From: Prunus persica | Taxonomy: Eukaryota > Streptophyta > Magnoliopsida > Rosales > Rosaceae | Reading direction: 5' to 3' | Assembly (NCBI RefSeq): GCF_000346465.2 | Contig: NC_034015.1 | Coordinates: forward strand, 21,638,462 to 21,702,461 | DNA length: 64,000 nucleotides | Shown here: piece after piece, positions 9,765 through 22,498 of the stretch | How positions within the stretch are numbered: position 1 is the stretch's first letter | Layout of the letters: every line of letters begins with the position of its first letter | The notes under the pieces: model-generated | Databases searched by the model: none | Told to the model about the DNA's origin: nothing | The model's input: only the letters and a program-made list of their open reading frames with translations | Made by a program: the position numbers and the translations under genes

Positions 9765-12700
9765 TCAGTTGCTGATCCACCTTCTTTTCCTAGCTGGCCG
9801 CTCTGGTTTAATCTCAGATTCCACAGGAGTCTCACTATTGGTGGTAGGCAGCACTTCACTCTCCAACTTTTTGATTGTTGCTGCTTCTTTTTCACTTGGC
9901 ATTGGAAGCCTGAAACGCTCACTTCTTTTCTTCAACTTCTCAACTGTGTCCAGGTGCCGGTCCTCCAATGGTTTTGTGTCTGCATCCACTTGTTTGGTGT
10001 CTGCATCCTTAATATCCTGATCACCGGCATCTTTCTCCTCAACCAATGAATGTTGATTATCAACAGCCTCAACTGGTTTGGAAGATTCTTCTGGAAGTTT
10101 ACTGGCATCTGAGGATCCTCTGTTGTGGCTCCTATCAAGCTCTTTCAACTTTAACGATGATTTACTGTTGATACTGAAATCCCTCTCCTTATGGCTCGTC
10201 CAGCGTTCCAATTTGGAGCGCCCCCTTCTTAAATCCTGTTGTTCATCATCAGAGGAAGCATCTTCCTTATGCCTTTTGGAAGAGTGACGGTGCTGTGGGA
10301 TTCCCTCACCAGTTCCTTGCACACGGGTACCTTTCAAGCCCTAAAGGGGCAAAAGAAGCAATAATGAGAAAAAAGCCCACCCCAGGAGGAAACATTCTTC
10401 ATCAATAAACTAGGGTCAAGTACAAAGGACAAAAAGTGATGATGAATAACAAGCACAGCTCTGCACGAAAATTCCTGGATTAGTCGGTAAGTTGTCAACT
10501 AGTAAATATAAATGTTGTTCCATTTGTTATTGTTCTATCCAACTGCAATATGCAGGAGCTCACTTCCGTTTTCCCTCACATAATGTGGGTCAGTCATCCC
10601 CTTCAGTACGGCCCTACACTGATTGAACCACAAGTTGAATGGAGAAAGATAGCACGAGCAAACTCAAATGCAGCTAAAGCATGATTATTAGTCTCAGCAA
10701 AGTGTACCAAATCATTGAATATGTGATCACTGCTGACCCTGCACATACATGTTATTTGGGCGAAAATTCCATGAACAGAAGCTACCACTAATTAGGATAA
10801 GACAAGTATACAATCTTCTGATTTTAGCACTTGTAAAGAAAGGAGGAAATGAAAAGCTGAACCCACACTCCAGCTGTGAAACATAAAGAGAATAGGTCCA
10901 CACCAGTGAAAGTCTATTTTGCAGATGCTCAGTGTGGAGTATCCATTTGATATCAGAATTCCATTGTTATGACAAAGAAAAAGAATGGGATTTTATTAGA
11001 ACTGTCATCCGAAATCAAGCTTGCATCCTATATACATTATTTTTCAAGGAAGAAAAAATATACAAGAATTAAAAGATAAAAACAACAAACAAATTAAACA
11101 AGAGAACTGATGTCAAGAAGTGAACATACCATCTCCTTACTGTGACCACTTTGATCTTCTTGATGTCTCTTGGAAGTAACTGTAGTGCTGTTATCAGCAA
11201 TCTCAGATTCTTTATTCTTCCTTGTATTATCTTTAGGTCTTCTATCATGGAGCTTTTGGTTGTCAGCACGTTCATTACGAGTACTTGATCTCTCCTTTCC
11301 AGATCTCTTCTCATCATTATTTAATTGATTTCCACGTCCATAAACATCCTCACGCCCCCTATGATTCGAGCTTTCTTCCTCAACCCTATCCCTCCTTTTA
11401 GATGGTTCACTGTGTCTCACAGTGTCTTTATATTGGTGCTCCTTATCAGAGCCTTTGCTTTCATCCTTTGCCCTAGTATGGCCCACCCATGCTTTGTCTT
11501 CTGCACCACGCCCACCCCTTATAGAAGCTCGTCCTTCATCTCTTTCCCGCTTGGGTATATTTTCCTCATGGGATTGTTTAACCCTATGCCACTCCTCCCT
11601 TTCTCTTTGCCTATCACCTCTCTCCCTCTGCAACCAGCTTTCATCTTTGTGCCTGACAGAGTGTGGATCATCAAGATTATCTCTAACTCTCTGCTGGTCA
11701 TCTCTCTTACGCTGATCCAAAATTTCATCCCTTTCACGCTTTCGGCGACTGGCACTTTCTCTGTGGCCATGCACAAAATCTTCTTTATCTATATGGTCTC
11801 TCCTCATATATTCCTCATCTTTCCTTCTCTTGCCGTGGTAATCATCTATACCCTTCAAACTACCTTCTCTTTCCCTGGGTCGTGAGCCAACATCCTTATC
11901 ATGATAAACCCTATAGCTGCCATTATCTAACTGTTTTCTTGACTGAAGATGTTCATCTTTGTCACTCCGCTCACTTTCTCGAGCCTTACTCCTGTGCCTG
12001 GATCCCATTTCATCACCACGCTCTCTCTTCCTTGTTTCTTCAGTTCTAATCCTTCTGCCATAAGGTTCATCATCTCTCCGTTGCCATGGCCCGTCAAGAT
12101 TGTCCCTTTCCTTTCGCCTATGAAGCCCATCATTTTTCAATTGCAATGGATGAGCCGAGCTAGTATCCCAGTCCCTATAAGGATAAGAGCCCTCCCGCCC
12201 TTTTACTACCGTGTGACTTCTATCTGGTTCCTGTCTACCATCACGGTTTTTCCTTTGGAACCCTTGTTCATTTTCATTAAGGTGCCTCTTGATGCCCCCC
12301 ATGTGTGTTGAACGTCCTTGAATGACTTCCTCCTCAACCCCATCCCTCCACTTCTGATAATCCTTGCTGCTTCCAGATCTAGCTTTGCTGTTGTCACTAC
12401 TTCTTGCAGCCTTTGAGTCCTCGCCATCATCAAGTTCTTCATCAGCAGATTGTTCAACTCTTGAACTTAATTTTTTATGCTTTGGAGGCCCATCTTGCAG
12501 TTCATCATTTACAGTAACCGTAGCCATTTCCTCCTTTTCCATTCCAGAGCTTCCATCAGCCAGCACAGGCTCATCTTGGTCACTATCTCTACACTCAACA
12601 CTTGACTCGTGGGCACCCCTATTTGTGACAGGAGATGATATCTGCGGACTACGTTTACCATCCATGCTTTCCACTGATTCTTCCTTCTGGTTGTCAAGAA

Positions 12701-15700
12701 ATTTTTTATCCCTTGTATTCCGGCTAGGAGTCACACGAGGAGATCTGTCCCGTGCTCTTCCCTGTGTTCCCCTGTATTAATAATGAGAGAGTTAAAAGGC
12801 ATTCATGAAGTTTGTACTCTAATCTATTTAAGTTCATATTTATAAATGCACCATAAAATCAAGCAAACAAACTATGCTCCCGCACTCTGTACTGAAAACG
12901 AGTTTCTCATTATTAACCCTGTCCTGGAGTTCTCAATATGGGTGGCAATTTTCAACATAACAATCCCAGTACCTTTCCTCAAAAGTGGAACCAAAACTTC
13001 CACCAGGATAACTAGGAGTCTCTCCCCCCGAACCCGTGTATGGGACTGGCGCTTCTGGAGGGAAGGGCAAGATTCCTTCTTCTTCTGGTATGCTATCATG
13101 GAATGGAATTTTTCTTCCAACCGGCTCCCTCTTTCGGTCGTTATAAGAGGCGGGAAAACCATCAAAATACACACTATCAACCTGCGCGAGGTCTCCTTCA
13201 CCAACAGCACTTCTACCAAAATCCTCTCTTGGGCGATCATTTTCAGTTTTCTCTGGGATACCATTTCCTGCAGAGGAATCATCATCTAAAGAATCCTGCA
13301 AGACAATCTGTTTACAGAACAGCCAGCAGTTAACTTATATTGCCTAGCCAAAAATAAGAAATGAACACACAATGATGGGTTCAATACACTAACAGATTAC
13401 TACCTCAATAATTGCATCTGAATCACGAATTCGAGGTGGTCGGGTATCAATGGAGGGGAGACGCTCACCATAACCACCTTCGACCTGTATTGCTCTTCCA
13501 GTTGGCTGTCAAGAAATTTATTCAACCATGGAGTTAGGAAACGAGCATGAGCTCCAAAACTAACATAACCATTCATCAGGTCAACAAGAGATAGCATTAT
13601 CAATGCAATTGTACAAGATGCGCAGATCAAGAATATAGATAACAGGAAATACAAGATCTGTGAGATAGCAAAACTTAGGGCAAGATACTGTCTTTATAGA
13701 AAGAAAAGAAGTTCAAAAATGAAACCACCTATACATACTATAGGTGGATACATACTATAGGTGGACGCAGACGAGCAGATCCTTTCACTAAATCACTTTG
13801 CCCAACATCTGACTTTCCAGGATTTGCATTTTCAGCAGGAAAATCATGAATGCCAGTTGCTGCTGCTAATTCTGGGGGTAGATCTGGATCATACTCCTGT
13901 GATGAACACAGGAAAAGGCAAACTTTCCTTTTTCACATTTCACCAACATATGGTTGCAAAGAATAAATACTTAAAAACTCAAATAGCCAATACATTTTCT
14001 TGAGGTCCATAATCACCTCATTACCTGTTCTGTTCGTCCACTTTCGTAAACACGAATTTTGCTTTGCATAGTGGACTCCAAGCGAAGCTGTTCCTGCAAA
14101 TTTAAAATATAGGGGCAGTTACAGCATTCCCTTATACAAAGACAATATGCTATAGGGTTTGATTGTTACCAGCTGTTTGCAATAATCCTTCCAGCTTTCT
14201 TCATTTAAGCCAAAGTTGAAGAAGTCTGATGTATCAACGCCAGGATATTTCCAAGGTTTTTCCTCAAAACCATCAATGTCAACATCAAATATGGTTCTGG
14301 AAAACACAAGCAAATTCAAGAAACAATAATGAGAAAAACCAACTTTCAACTACCAAATGATTACACGACACTTAAAATAATAGAAGACTGATGTCAGCTC
14401 CAGAGAGCGCGCACACACAAACTCCATCACCCATTGCACTTTAGCAATTTATAAATAAAGAAGAACATGTAATCACTTCAGCATGATTTTTCACATATCA
14501 TATGCAGTAGTAAAAACTAAACAATATCTTCTAACCCAAAAAAAAAAAAGAGAAGAAAACATGACAGTACGGCACTATCACGAGTGCCAGTAAAAAAATA
14601 AACAATCCAGTTCCCCATGCATCTTGATATCTTAAAATCATGAATATTACTTGTGCGAAGGAAGCGTGAACTCCAGTCCACCGCCGAAACCGCGACCGCC
14701 CATATTGTTGCCCCAGCCAGGCATACCAAAGCCTGAATGAAAATTCTTCTGCAGTGGAGTAGCATTTTTTAATCCGGTTGGTCTCCAGTCACCTCTACCT
14801 CGACCAGCTACAGGACCCACATTTACAAGCGGACGAACTTGACCTGGGACTCCTCCAGGGCTAGAAGTAGCTGGTCCAGTCATTGGCACAGCACCTGGTC
14901 TTACATACTGCATAAGAAGAAACAGTTTTTAGGTATAGAAGTAGAGCATTCAAAAAAATTACCAAATAACAAAATAATAACATCCAAACTGTTCCTTAAG
15001 TTGCTTACGAGAAACAAAATCAGAAATGAGATATGGTAGAAGAGTGAATCAACAGCCAGCCACGTGTAGCCTTGGCTCTTTGGAAAAATAGGGGCTGAGG
15101 GTAGTGAAGACCTATTATAAAACTACTTTTTAGGAAAGGGGGAACACCCATGCTGGGGTTCTCCAAATGAGAGCAGAACGCAACATAAACAATGGGACCT
15201 GTACTAAAGCTAACAGTTTCCCAACTGGGAAGATTCACCACAATTGACTGTTAAGGCATTTAGAACAAAAGAATCATGAAGATTCATTAGCACTAAGCGA
15301 TGCACTCAAAAGATAACTTTACAAAGATATGAATCGCAGAAAATGATGAAAACTCGCATGCAGTAAAACTGGTGACTTAACCTGTGAAGCAATTTAAGCT
15401 AAGCTCAGAAAGTTGTAGCTAGTTTGCATCCTTCAAAATTGTATAGGTTAAGTACAGACAATGATTTCTCAGTTATTTTAAGGGCAAAATATAACATGCA
15501 TTGACAATCCAGTGCCACCTATCTAGTACGGTCTCAACAACTTGCACAATTACTAGGCTACTAGCATTTTCCAGAGTTTCAAGCAATATGCTTTATTCGG
15601 AAATGAAGTGTTTCAGTATGTACTTGTCCATAGAATAATAATGTGCAAAATAGCTTAATAACTGCACCTTCTACTGCAGCAAGATTGGAAAGGACATAGG

Positions 15701-17571
15701 CTAGAGTGCAATGAAGCCATGCTACATAAAAATTTATTGTGGTATATCAATTGCAACAACTTTGGAAGTGAGAGTAATTGTTCTTATGGAGATTCAGAGC
15801 CCGTTAACAATATGTCAGCCTAGTTAATTCTAATCCTCAATTATAAAGCTCTGTAGTAAATGTGCCTCAGGCCTCTCTGTAGTTAATGTGACTCAGAGAG
15901 GCAACGCCGATTAATCCACCGAGTAGAATCTAAATTCTTCATATCATCATTACAATGTAATACAAATGATAATCAAAGATTTATGACGGTGAACAAATCT
16001 GAGGATTGGAAATTGTGAAGGTTTGTCAAATATTTAGGTGTGTTCTCAAACACATCATCATTGCTCAATAAATTGCCTGTTGTAGCAATATTACTCGAGA
16101 AGAGTACATAAATAGCACGTTTACTACTGTTCCTCAATAAGTATCACCTAAGCCTAGGTAGAAAGAAATGTAGTTACTGTCTGGAGTAAGGAAAAATCAA
16201 TTTCATAGCATTTAATATATATGTGTCTCCCCCTTTTCTATTTCGATCAGTGAAGATCTTCTGCACACTCCAAACTCCAAAACCCTTCTATCAGAGGACA
16301 ATCTAGACAGCTGAAAGGCAAAGGCATCTACTTGGTATTGGGGGAAAAAATCTTAACACAGTGCACTTCATCAAGAAGGTAATGCCCAGCTTATTTAAAT
16401 TAAATTACTCAATAGACACAATCGGAGAAAAAATAACATATATGATTCTGTATTTTGAGCAATTCCACTCTCTGTAGTGACTTCCATTCAAATTTTCAGG
16501 TACCATCGATTCAAGTAAATCCCACAATTCTGAAACATATTCAAATTATTAATTTTCACTTCACTGATAATCAACTACATACTCACATTGTACAATCATT
16601 ACAAAGCATAATTTACAATTCTAATCTCTCATCAAAGAAGGGGACATCACAAGACCCCAGATACAAAAAGTTCCCTACATTAATCAACATATTAACAAAA
16701 CTAAACTAACCTTAAACTGAGAATGAAATGGATGATACCCATGATTGCTATACCCAACTTTGGGGGGTGCAACCACGCTGCCACCGCCAACAGCCTTCCC
16801 GGCTTCACCCATCTCCTTTCTCTCACCTTCAGCCGCCTGTGCGCCGTCTTCACCCCACTCTTGCTCTTCCATCGGTTGGTTCAGCTCACCATCAGCCACA
16901 ATAACGAGCCCGTCTTCATCGTCGTCGTCGTCGCCGCCTTCAGCGTTGCCACCTATTCCGCCTCTCTCCATAGCCATAGGCCCGTGGTCGTTATCATTCA
17001 ACACTATCTGCAAATCGTCCTCGCTGTCGTCACTGTCCCAATCATCTTCGCCTCTCTCGCCTTCCTTTCTAGAAACTTCCGGGTTTCCTATATTGACCGC
17101 GGAATCATTCACCGGCAAGGTTTCCGATAGCCCTGGAATCACCGGGTCCAAACCCATATCATCAGTTTCATTGTTATCCTCCTCGATGTCGAAATTGACA
17201 TCCTTGTCCATCAAATCCACAGTTTTACCACCGATATTAGAATCCACGGAATCGACTTTTGGTAATTCAACACCCTTATCCTCCAAACCCCTAGACCCAA
17301 CTGCTGAATCCGCATCTTTAGTCGAATTGGCGGGGACAGAGTCGGCGGGAGCTAGGGTTTGGGTATTTGGTGGGTGGGGAAGAGAAGGATTAGAGTGAGG
17401 AGCTGCATATAGGATCTCGTCCTCTTCGTTACGGAGGTTGAGATCGATCGGACGGTGAGGTTGGGGTGCAGTGGAGGGTTGGTGGGGCTGCGGCGCAGAA
17501 GATGATTGGGACGATTCAAAGGGTCTAAGAACGTCTGTGTAGAGATCTCCGAATTCGTCATCGTCTTCCAT
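9765..17571 (-). CDS. FIPS5: FIP1[V]-type pre-mRNA 3'-end processing factor, 9 exons
   Basis: Exons: 17571-16711, 14907-14651, 14296-14170, 14093-14025, 13896-13756, 13505-13404, 13307-12973, 12771-11130, 10340-9765. Phases close, giving about 1369 residues (Arabidopsis FIP1[V] is about 1200). Fip1 is a subunit of the nuclear cleavage and polyadenylation specificity complex; it links poly(A) polymerase to CPSF30 and binds U-rich RNA. The N-terminus MEDDDEFGDLYTDVL is typical of plant FIP1[V]. Next come a long acidic region, a Gly/Arg-rich patch (GRGRGDWRP), and the Fip1 motif at about 374-412 (core PWKYPGVDTSDFFNFGLNEE, then SWKDYC). The large eighth exon encodes a 547-residue charged Arg/Asp/Glu/Lys-rich domain with many RE/RD/KR pairs, like splicing-factor RS-like domains. 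The C-terminus is basic (RPARKRRWISN). Intron 1 is 1.8 kb. The gene symbol follows Arabidopsis usage. Confidence 0.93.
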
Positions 17572-17584
17572 CTAAAGGACGGAG

Positions 17585-17617
17585 CTTGAGAGAGAGAGAG
17601 AGAGGGAGAGAGAGAGG

Positions 17618-17691
<74 letters not shown>
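17585..17691. repeat. Compound microsatellite (GA)n-(GT)n-(GA)n in the FIP1-like 5' leader
   Basis: Starts about 15 bp upstream of the FIP1-like ATG (minus strand). It reads as CT-CA-CT in the mRNA sense and so lies in the likely 5' UTR or core promoter. It generates the poly-Ser/Leu/His short ORFs here. Confidence 0.9.
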
Positions 17692-17693
<2 letters not shown>

Positions 17694-18794
17694 TTTGAGG
17701 TCTGCAAGACTGCAAGAGCCAAAGAGTGAAGCAATGGCCAATGTGTAAAACTTAAAATGGTGCTTCTTATGTGTTTTCCCCAGTTTACATTCCAAATTTC
17801 TTTCTTAAATTCCAATATCCAAAATGTATTTATTAATTATTATTATTATTATTTAGGTGATATAAAATTATAAGCTCCTAATTTTGGGTTTCTCTTTCCA
17901 CTTTTGCTTACGGGAATGGGTAAAACATGACATGGGCTGCCAATTGAGATGTCCTCTGTTGTTGATGGGTTAAAAGACTTGACTTGAGAGCGCTGTTGTT
18001 GTGCCACTTTTGGGTTGGCTACTTGGGTTGAACAAGCTTTCGTTGGTGTGTGTTGTAACTTGTAACTTGTGTTGGGTTAATAACCAACGCTTTTCCTTTT
18101 TCTTTTCTTGTCTTCTTTTCCTTTTTTTTTTGCCTGAACAAAAGATCCTCCCTTGGCCTATTGTTGAAAAGGCATTGAATTTTCACCAAAAGAAAGAGGC
18201 ATTGTAAATTGTAAAACAATACTATAAAAAATAAATAAATAAAAACTAACTTATTCCATCATTGCATTCGGGATTTGATTTTTATGCAACATTTTTAATT
18301 TTAAAAAAACCATTAAAGCTTGAGCATGCCTTCTCATTTTCACCATTTAATACTGAATATCCAATTCCAAAAAATAAAATCCAAATTTAAGACAAACCAG
18401 CTAGGCCTCAAACTTTTCTGGCATAAGTTTCATGGTACTTATTTTTATTCTACACATTCTTTTGTCACCAATAGCTAGTCTGATATTATATTGTTTGGTT
18501 TTTTCCCCCATATAGCAATATATATATAACAATGTCCCCATAGATGAAAAATAATAACAATGTCCTTGTTTGGTAGGTAAGATAAGGAGTATGATTGGAT
18601 TAGCGTAATTCAATTTCATGTTTGGTGTTAAAAACGAAAGTGAATGGGATAACTAATAATTTTATTATGTGTTTTTTTAAAGATAATTGTCTTATCAATA
18701 AGGTGGGATACATAATCTAGCTATTCAAATCCCTTGATATCGGACTCAAGTTTTGAGAGTCTACAAACACTCATGACACTAGTGCCAATAAATG

Positions 18795-18825
<31 letters not shown>

Positions 18826-19710
18826 CAGTCCCTTTATATTGAGGGACACCATTTAGGGTAGCGTACAAATTTTTTTCCAACAATTGAAACTATCTATTTA
18901 TACATCCAATGGTGTCCTACAAAAATCAATGAACAAGATGTTTCAATAAAGTACTAAAATTTCAATAATTTAATTCAGTGGTCAAATGATATTGTATTAA
19001 AGTGATTTTTTGAAGAGATGAACTTCGAATGAATATATACAAAATAGACGGTTTGGATTAATGAAATACAATGTATGATCAGTCATACAAGGATGTCCCT
19101 CAATCGAAGCTCATTATATATATATATATATATACTATTGATACAAGCGATATCATAAACCACAATGGGAGGATATCATACTCGCATACACACACTACCA
19201 AGGTGTCATGGAGGTTTAAACCTAAGACCAATAAAAAATACAAATTCTATCCAATCCAATATAATACAATTCAATCATAGTCACCAAACAATAAGGAAAA
19301 ACAAATAACACTCATAAAAATAATATCGGAGAATATTAAAAAGTAAATAATGTTGAGACACATAAAAATTAGAGATATTTAGTCATATACTCATTCTTAG
19401 CATTATGTTATGAGTTTTTGTAAATGAATTTTTGATGTGTTTCTAAAGTACATTTTATATAAGATTTTTATATAATTTGGACTTCTATATTTGGTATAAC
19501 AGTGAATCTCCCTAAAAAATTAAAATTTTAAAAAAACTGCCGGTCCAGACCGGCACAAAGAGGAGCGAGTCGAGTGAAAATACTGAATACAGAAGTGAGT
19601 TGCAGTGTGTAAAAGTTGTGCTTCCGAAATCGGATCTGCATCACCACCACCATCTCTGTATTCTTCGAAATTCTTGAAATAGAAGAAGAAAAAGGAAGAG
19701 GTGGATAAGA
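17692..19710. other. Divergent intergenic region between FIP1-like and TRAPPC5
   Basis: Shared upstream region of two divergently transcribed genes. It is AT-rich, with (AT)n tracts at about 18796-18820 and 19116-19132. The DNA between those tracts carries an imperfect inverted ATTGAGGGACAYC near 18836 and 19090-19105, possibly an old MITE. The TRAPPC5 5' UTR probably begins near 19550. No gene recognised. Confidence 0.45.
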
Positions 19711-22498
19711 ATGATTGGGGTTGGGAAGATCAAGCAGTACTCTAATGTCCTCGACAAACCCCTCAGCAAGGGCAAACAAGAGGTCCTCTCTCTCTATCTC
19801 TAGTTTATTCAGTTTTCATTATTTCATGCATTTTATCTGGAACCAAACTGGGTTTCACATCCTTATTGCATCGCTATGACATGCTTGATCAGATTACCTT
19901 AATCCTCACTAAATGGCTGCATTTTGTGGGATCTCTGTATGTTGGTACTGGGATTTAGGAAAGAAAAGTTATAATCCTTAATTAAATGTTTAAATTTCAT
20001 TCATTTCGAACTGTTATGCTGCAAATTTATACTCAACTGACCTTTATCCGAGTTCTGAGCACCTGGGTCTTTTCCTTTATCGAATTTTAGGATAGATTGT
20101 GATTTGGGCAATTTGATCCGGGTTAAATATTTACTTGGTTGCCCATTTTTGCTTTTGATTTTTGTTCCAGGTCAGTTTGAGTGCGTTTGCATTCTTGTTT
20201 TCGGAGCTTGTGCAGTACAACCAGACACAGGTTGACAACATTGCCGAGTTAGAACGAAGGTGATTCAAATTACTATCATAAGTACATGTACATTCGAATT
20301 TGGTTATTATAAGGCTTCTGTTAGGTTCCTTAAGTTATAAATGGTTCTACGACATGTTCTAAGCTGTGGGCTTACACTTTCATCTGAAATGAACTTCTGA
20401 GTTTGATTAGGTTAGCTGGTTATGCAACTCTTGGCTGGTAATTGAGTAATGAAAAGATTATTGCTCAGAATCGTTTGGTTTACTAGTATTGCCAGTTTCT
20501 TCTGCAACCTAAAAAAAAGGGGCCAGAGATGGAATTGGAAAATGGAAGTGAAACAGTATGAAAAAGAAGATCTTGAGATTTGGTGTGATAGAAACAATTA
20601 GCAAAGACAATTTCTTTCCTTTTAGCTCTTCATCGACTTCTCTTGAAATTCTAATATATGTTTGGAACCATAGTTCAATAATGCTTTATGTAAATTGAGC
20701 AGGCTGGAGGATGCAGGATATGCTGTTGGGGCTCGAGTTCTGGAGCTTCTTTGCCATAGGGATAAGGTAGGAATTGTTATTGAACAGAAATATCCCTAGA
20801 TTTAAGTTTTTATAATCACAATATCAAGAGACCCTTACTTCATTTTGGGAGTAAGTAGGGATGGCAATTGGGTACCCATCTATTCTGGCTATAACTCTAA
20901 TAAGGTTTTCACCACCACCACCACCACCATCACCTCCACAGGGTTATAGCCAAAATAAATAGGTACCCAATTGCCATCCCCAGTAAGTGAGAAATAAGAG
21001 GCAGATATCAGTGTTTCTGGTTTATGGGATATTCTCTATCTATAAGTTTCTCAGTGAATATCATGCTGGTTATTTCACAATCAATACTCAGTACCAAGAA
21101 TAGGTATCTTCTCCATTTGTCTATGTTGTTTCAGCCTGGATGCATGAACATGTGAGGCATCCATCTCTTCGTTTAAGTTGGCAAGTTCCCACTTATTGAG
21201 TGTTTGGAGCTAACGATTACTGGATATGTTGTTTTAGTCTCTGTACACTTTGGATACATAATGACACAATTGGATTCTTTGAATATACTGCTAGTTCATA
21301 GTTAGAAACCCAATTTACTTAACGTAGCAAATGCTTTCAGTTGTGGTTATAAACTAATTTCTAGGTGGAAGAAGAAATTGTACTTAAGGATTAATGCGGT
21401 GTGCTCATCTTCTTGGAATTGTAGTATGACACTGTTATCCTGATGTTTTGGAACCTAGAACTTTAATGGTCCAAATTCATAACAAACTATATGTGTTTGT
21501 GGATTTGGAAATAATCTTTTTATTGAGTTTGACTCAAATGCTATATTGATGGTTCTTTTCTGCCACAGGGAAACAGAAGGGAGACAAGGTTATTGGGTAT
21601 CCTGTCTTTTGTGCATAGCACTGTGTGGAAGGTGTTATTTGGAAAGGTTAGTGCTTTTGCTTTGCCTTCTTTTATCTTTTCCATGTTTAGGGGAGCTTAA
21701 TGGCTGAAATACAACACTATGTACTTATCCTTGGGAACTATGTTAACTGCTTCCCGGTGCCTGAAAATTAGGTAGCCGATTCCCTTGAGAAAGGCACTGA
21801 ACATGAAGATGAGTACATGATTAGTGAGAAGGAGCTCCTTGTGAACCGGTAACTGTTTCTGCAGTAATGATAGTTTATACCTCTTGCTGTTACAATTAGC
21901 TGGATCCATAGGTTTTGGTTATCTGTTGCTTAGGGTTTGGTTATCCAGCTAATACACAATTTTTGGGTTGTAGATTTATTTCGATTCCAAAAGACATGGG
22001 AACCTTTAATTGTGGAGCATTTGTTGCTGGAATTGTAAGGGTAAGTTCCATGGTACTTTCTTGCTTGTTAGTTGATTTATATGGTGCTTATAAGGTCTGA
22101 TTGGCATTGCCTTCTCCTATGAAGGGTGTTTTGGACGGTGCTGGTTTTCCAGCTGTAGTAACAGCTCATTTTGTACCAGTGGAGGGTCAGCAACGGCCTC
22201 GAACAACCATTTTGATAAAATTTGCTGAAGAGGTGACTGATTATTATTTACATTAATCTTTCATACACAGGCAGATGGGTGTTTATTTACCATGTTATTC
22301 TTGTAAACGGCAAAGAATGAATTTTCAGTTAATGGGAGTGAGTACACTTGCAAATTATACACATCCATGGTTCACCTGCCTGTGTATTTGAAAGTCCACT
22401 ATGCTAGATTTCGTGTTTCATTTTAGTCTTTGTATTATAATCTTGTCTGTTTGTTTTCCCTCTGCAAGGTACTACGAAGAGAAGCAAGGTTAGGTTGA
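19711..22498 (+). CDS. TRAPPC5: TRAPP complex subunit 5 (Trs31/TRAPPC5), 8 exons
   Basis: Exons: 19711-19782, 20171-20259, 20703-20766, 21569-21646, 21772-21848, 21974-22040, 22125-22232, 22469-22498. All borders are GT-AG and phases close, giving 194 residues (plant Trs31 is about 195). It is a core subunit of the TRAPP tethering complex, which acts as an exchange factor for Rab GTPases at the Golgi and trans-Golgi. Recognisable blocks: N-terminal KQYSNVLDKPLSKGKQEVSL, SAFVFLFSELVQY, the Bet3-fold LEDAGYAVGARVLELLCHRD, HSTVWKVLFGKVADSLEK, MISEKELLVNRFISIPKDMG, and NCGAFVAGIVRGVLDGAGFP with VTAHFVP. In this family the NCGAFVAGIV segment builds the hydrophobic core of the Bet3-like fold. The last exon encodes only nine residues and the stop. 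Intron 3 holds a small MITE. Confidence 0.95.
20858..20981. mobile_element. 124-bp foldback MITE (hAT-like ends) in TRAPPC5 intron 3
   Basis: GGGATGGCAATTGGGTACCC at the left end is mirrored by GGTACCCAATTGCCATCCC at the right, with TGGCTATAAC/GTTATAGCC further in. The centre is a (CCA)n run (20911-20930). Flanks are AGTAAGTA (20850-20857) and AGTAAGTG (20982-20989), a 7-of-8 target duplication. The GGGATGGCAA end matches the right end of the element at 31858-32394. Confidence 0.8.

Noticed and set aside
11325..12780. Long antisense plus-strand ORFs (up to 186 codons) over the FIP1-like gene
   Set aside because: They are shadows of the Arg/Glu/Asp-rich coding exon 8; codon and residue composition mirror it and no start or splice context supports them.
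18796..19132. Possible MITE bounded by (AT)n runs
   Set aside because: The inverted matches (ATTGAGGGACAYC) are short and imperfect, and a TSD cannot be read inside AT repeats.
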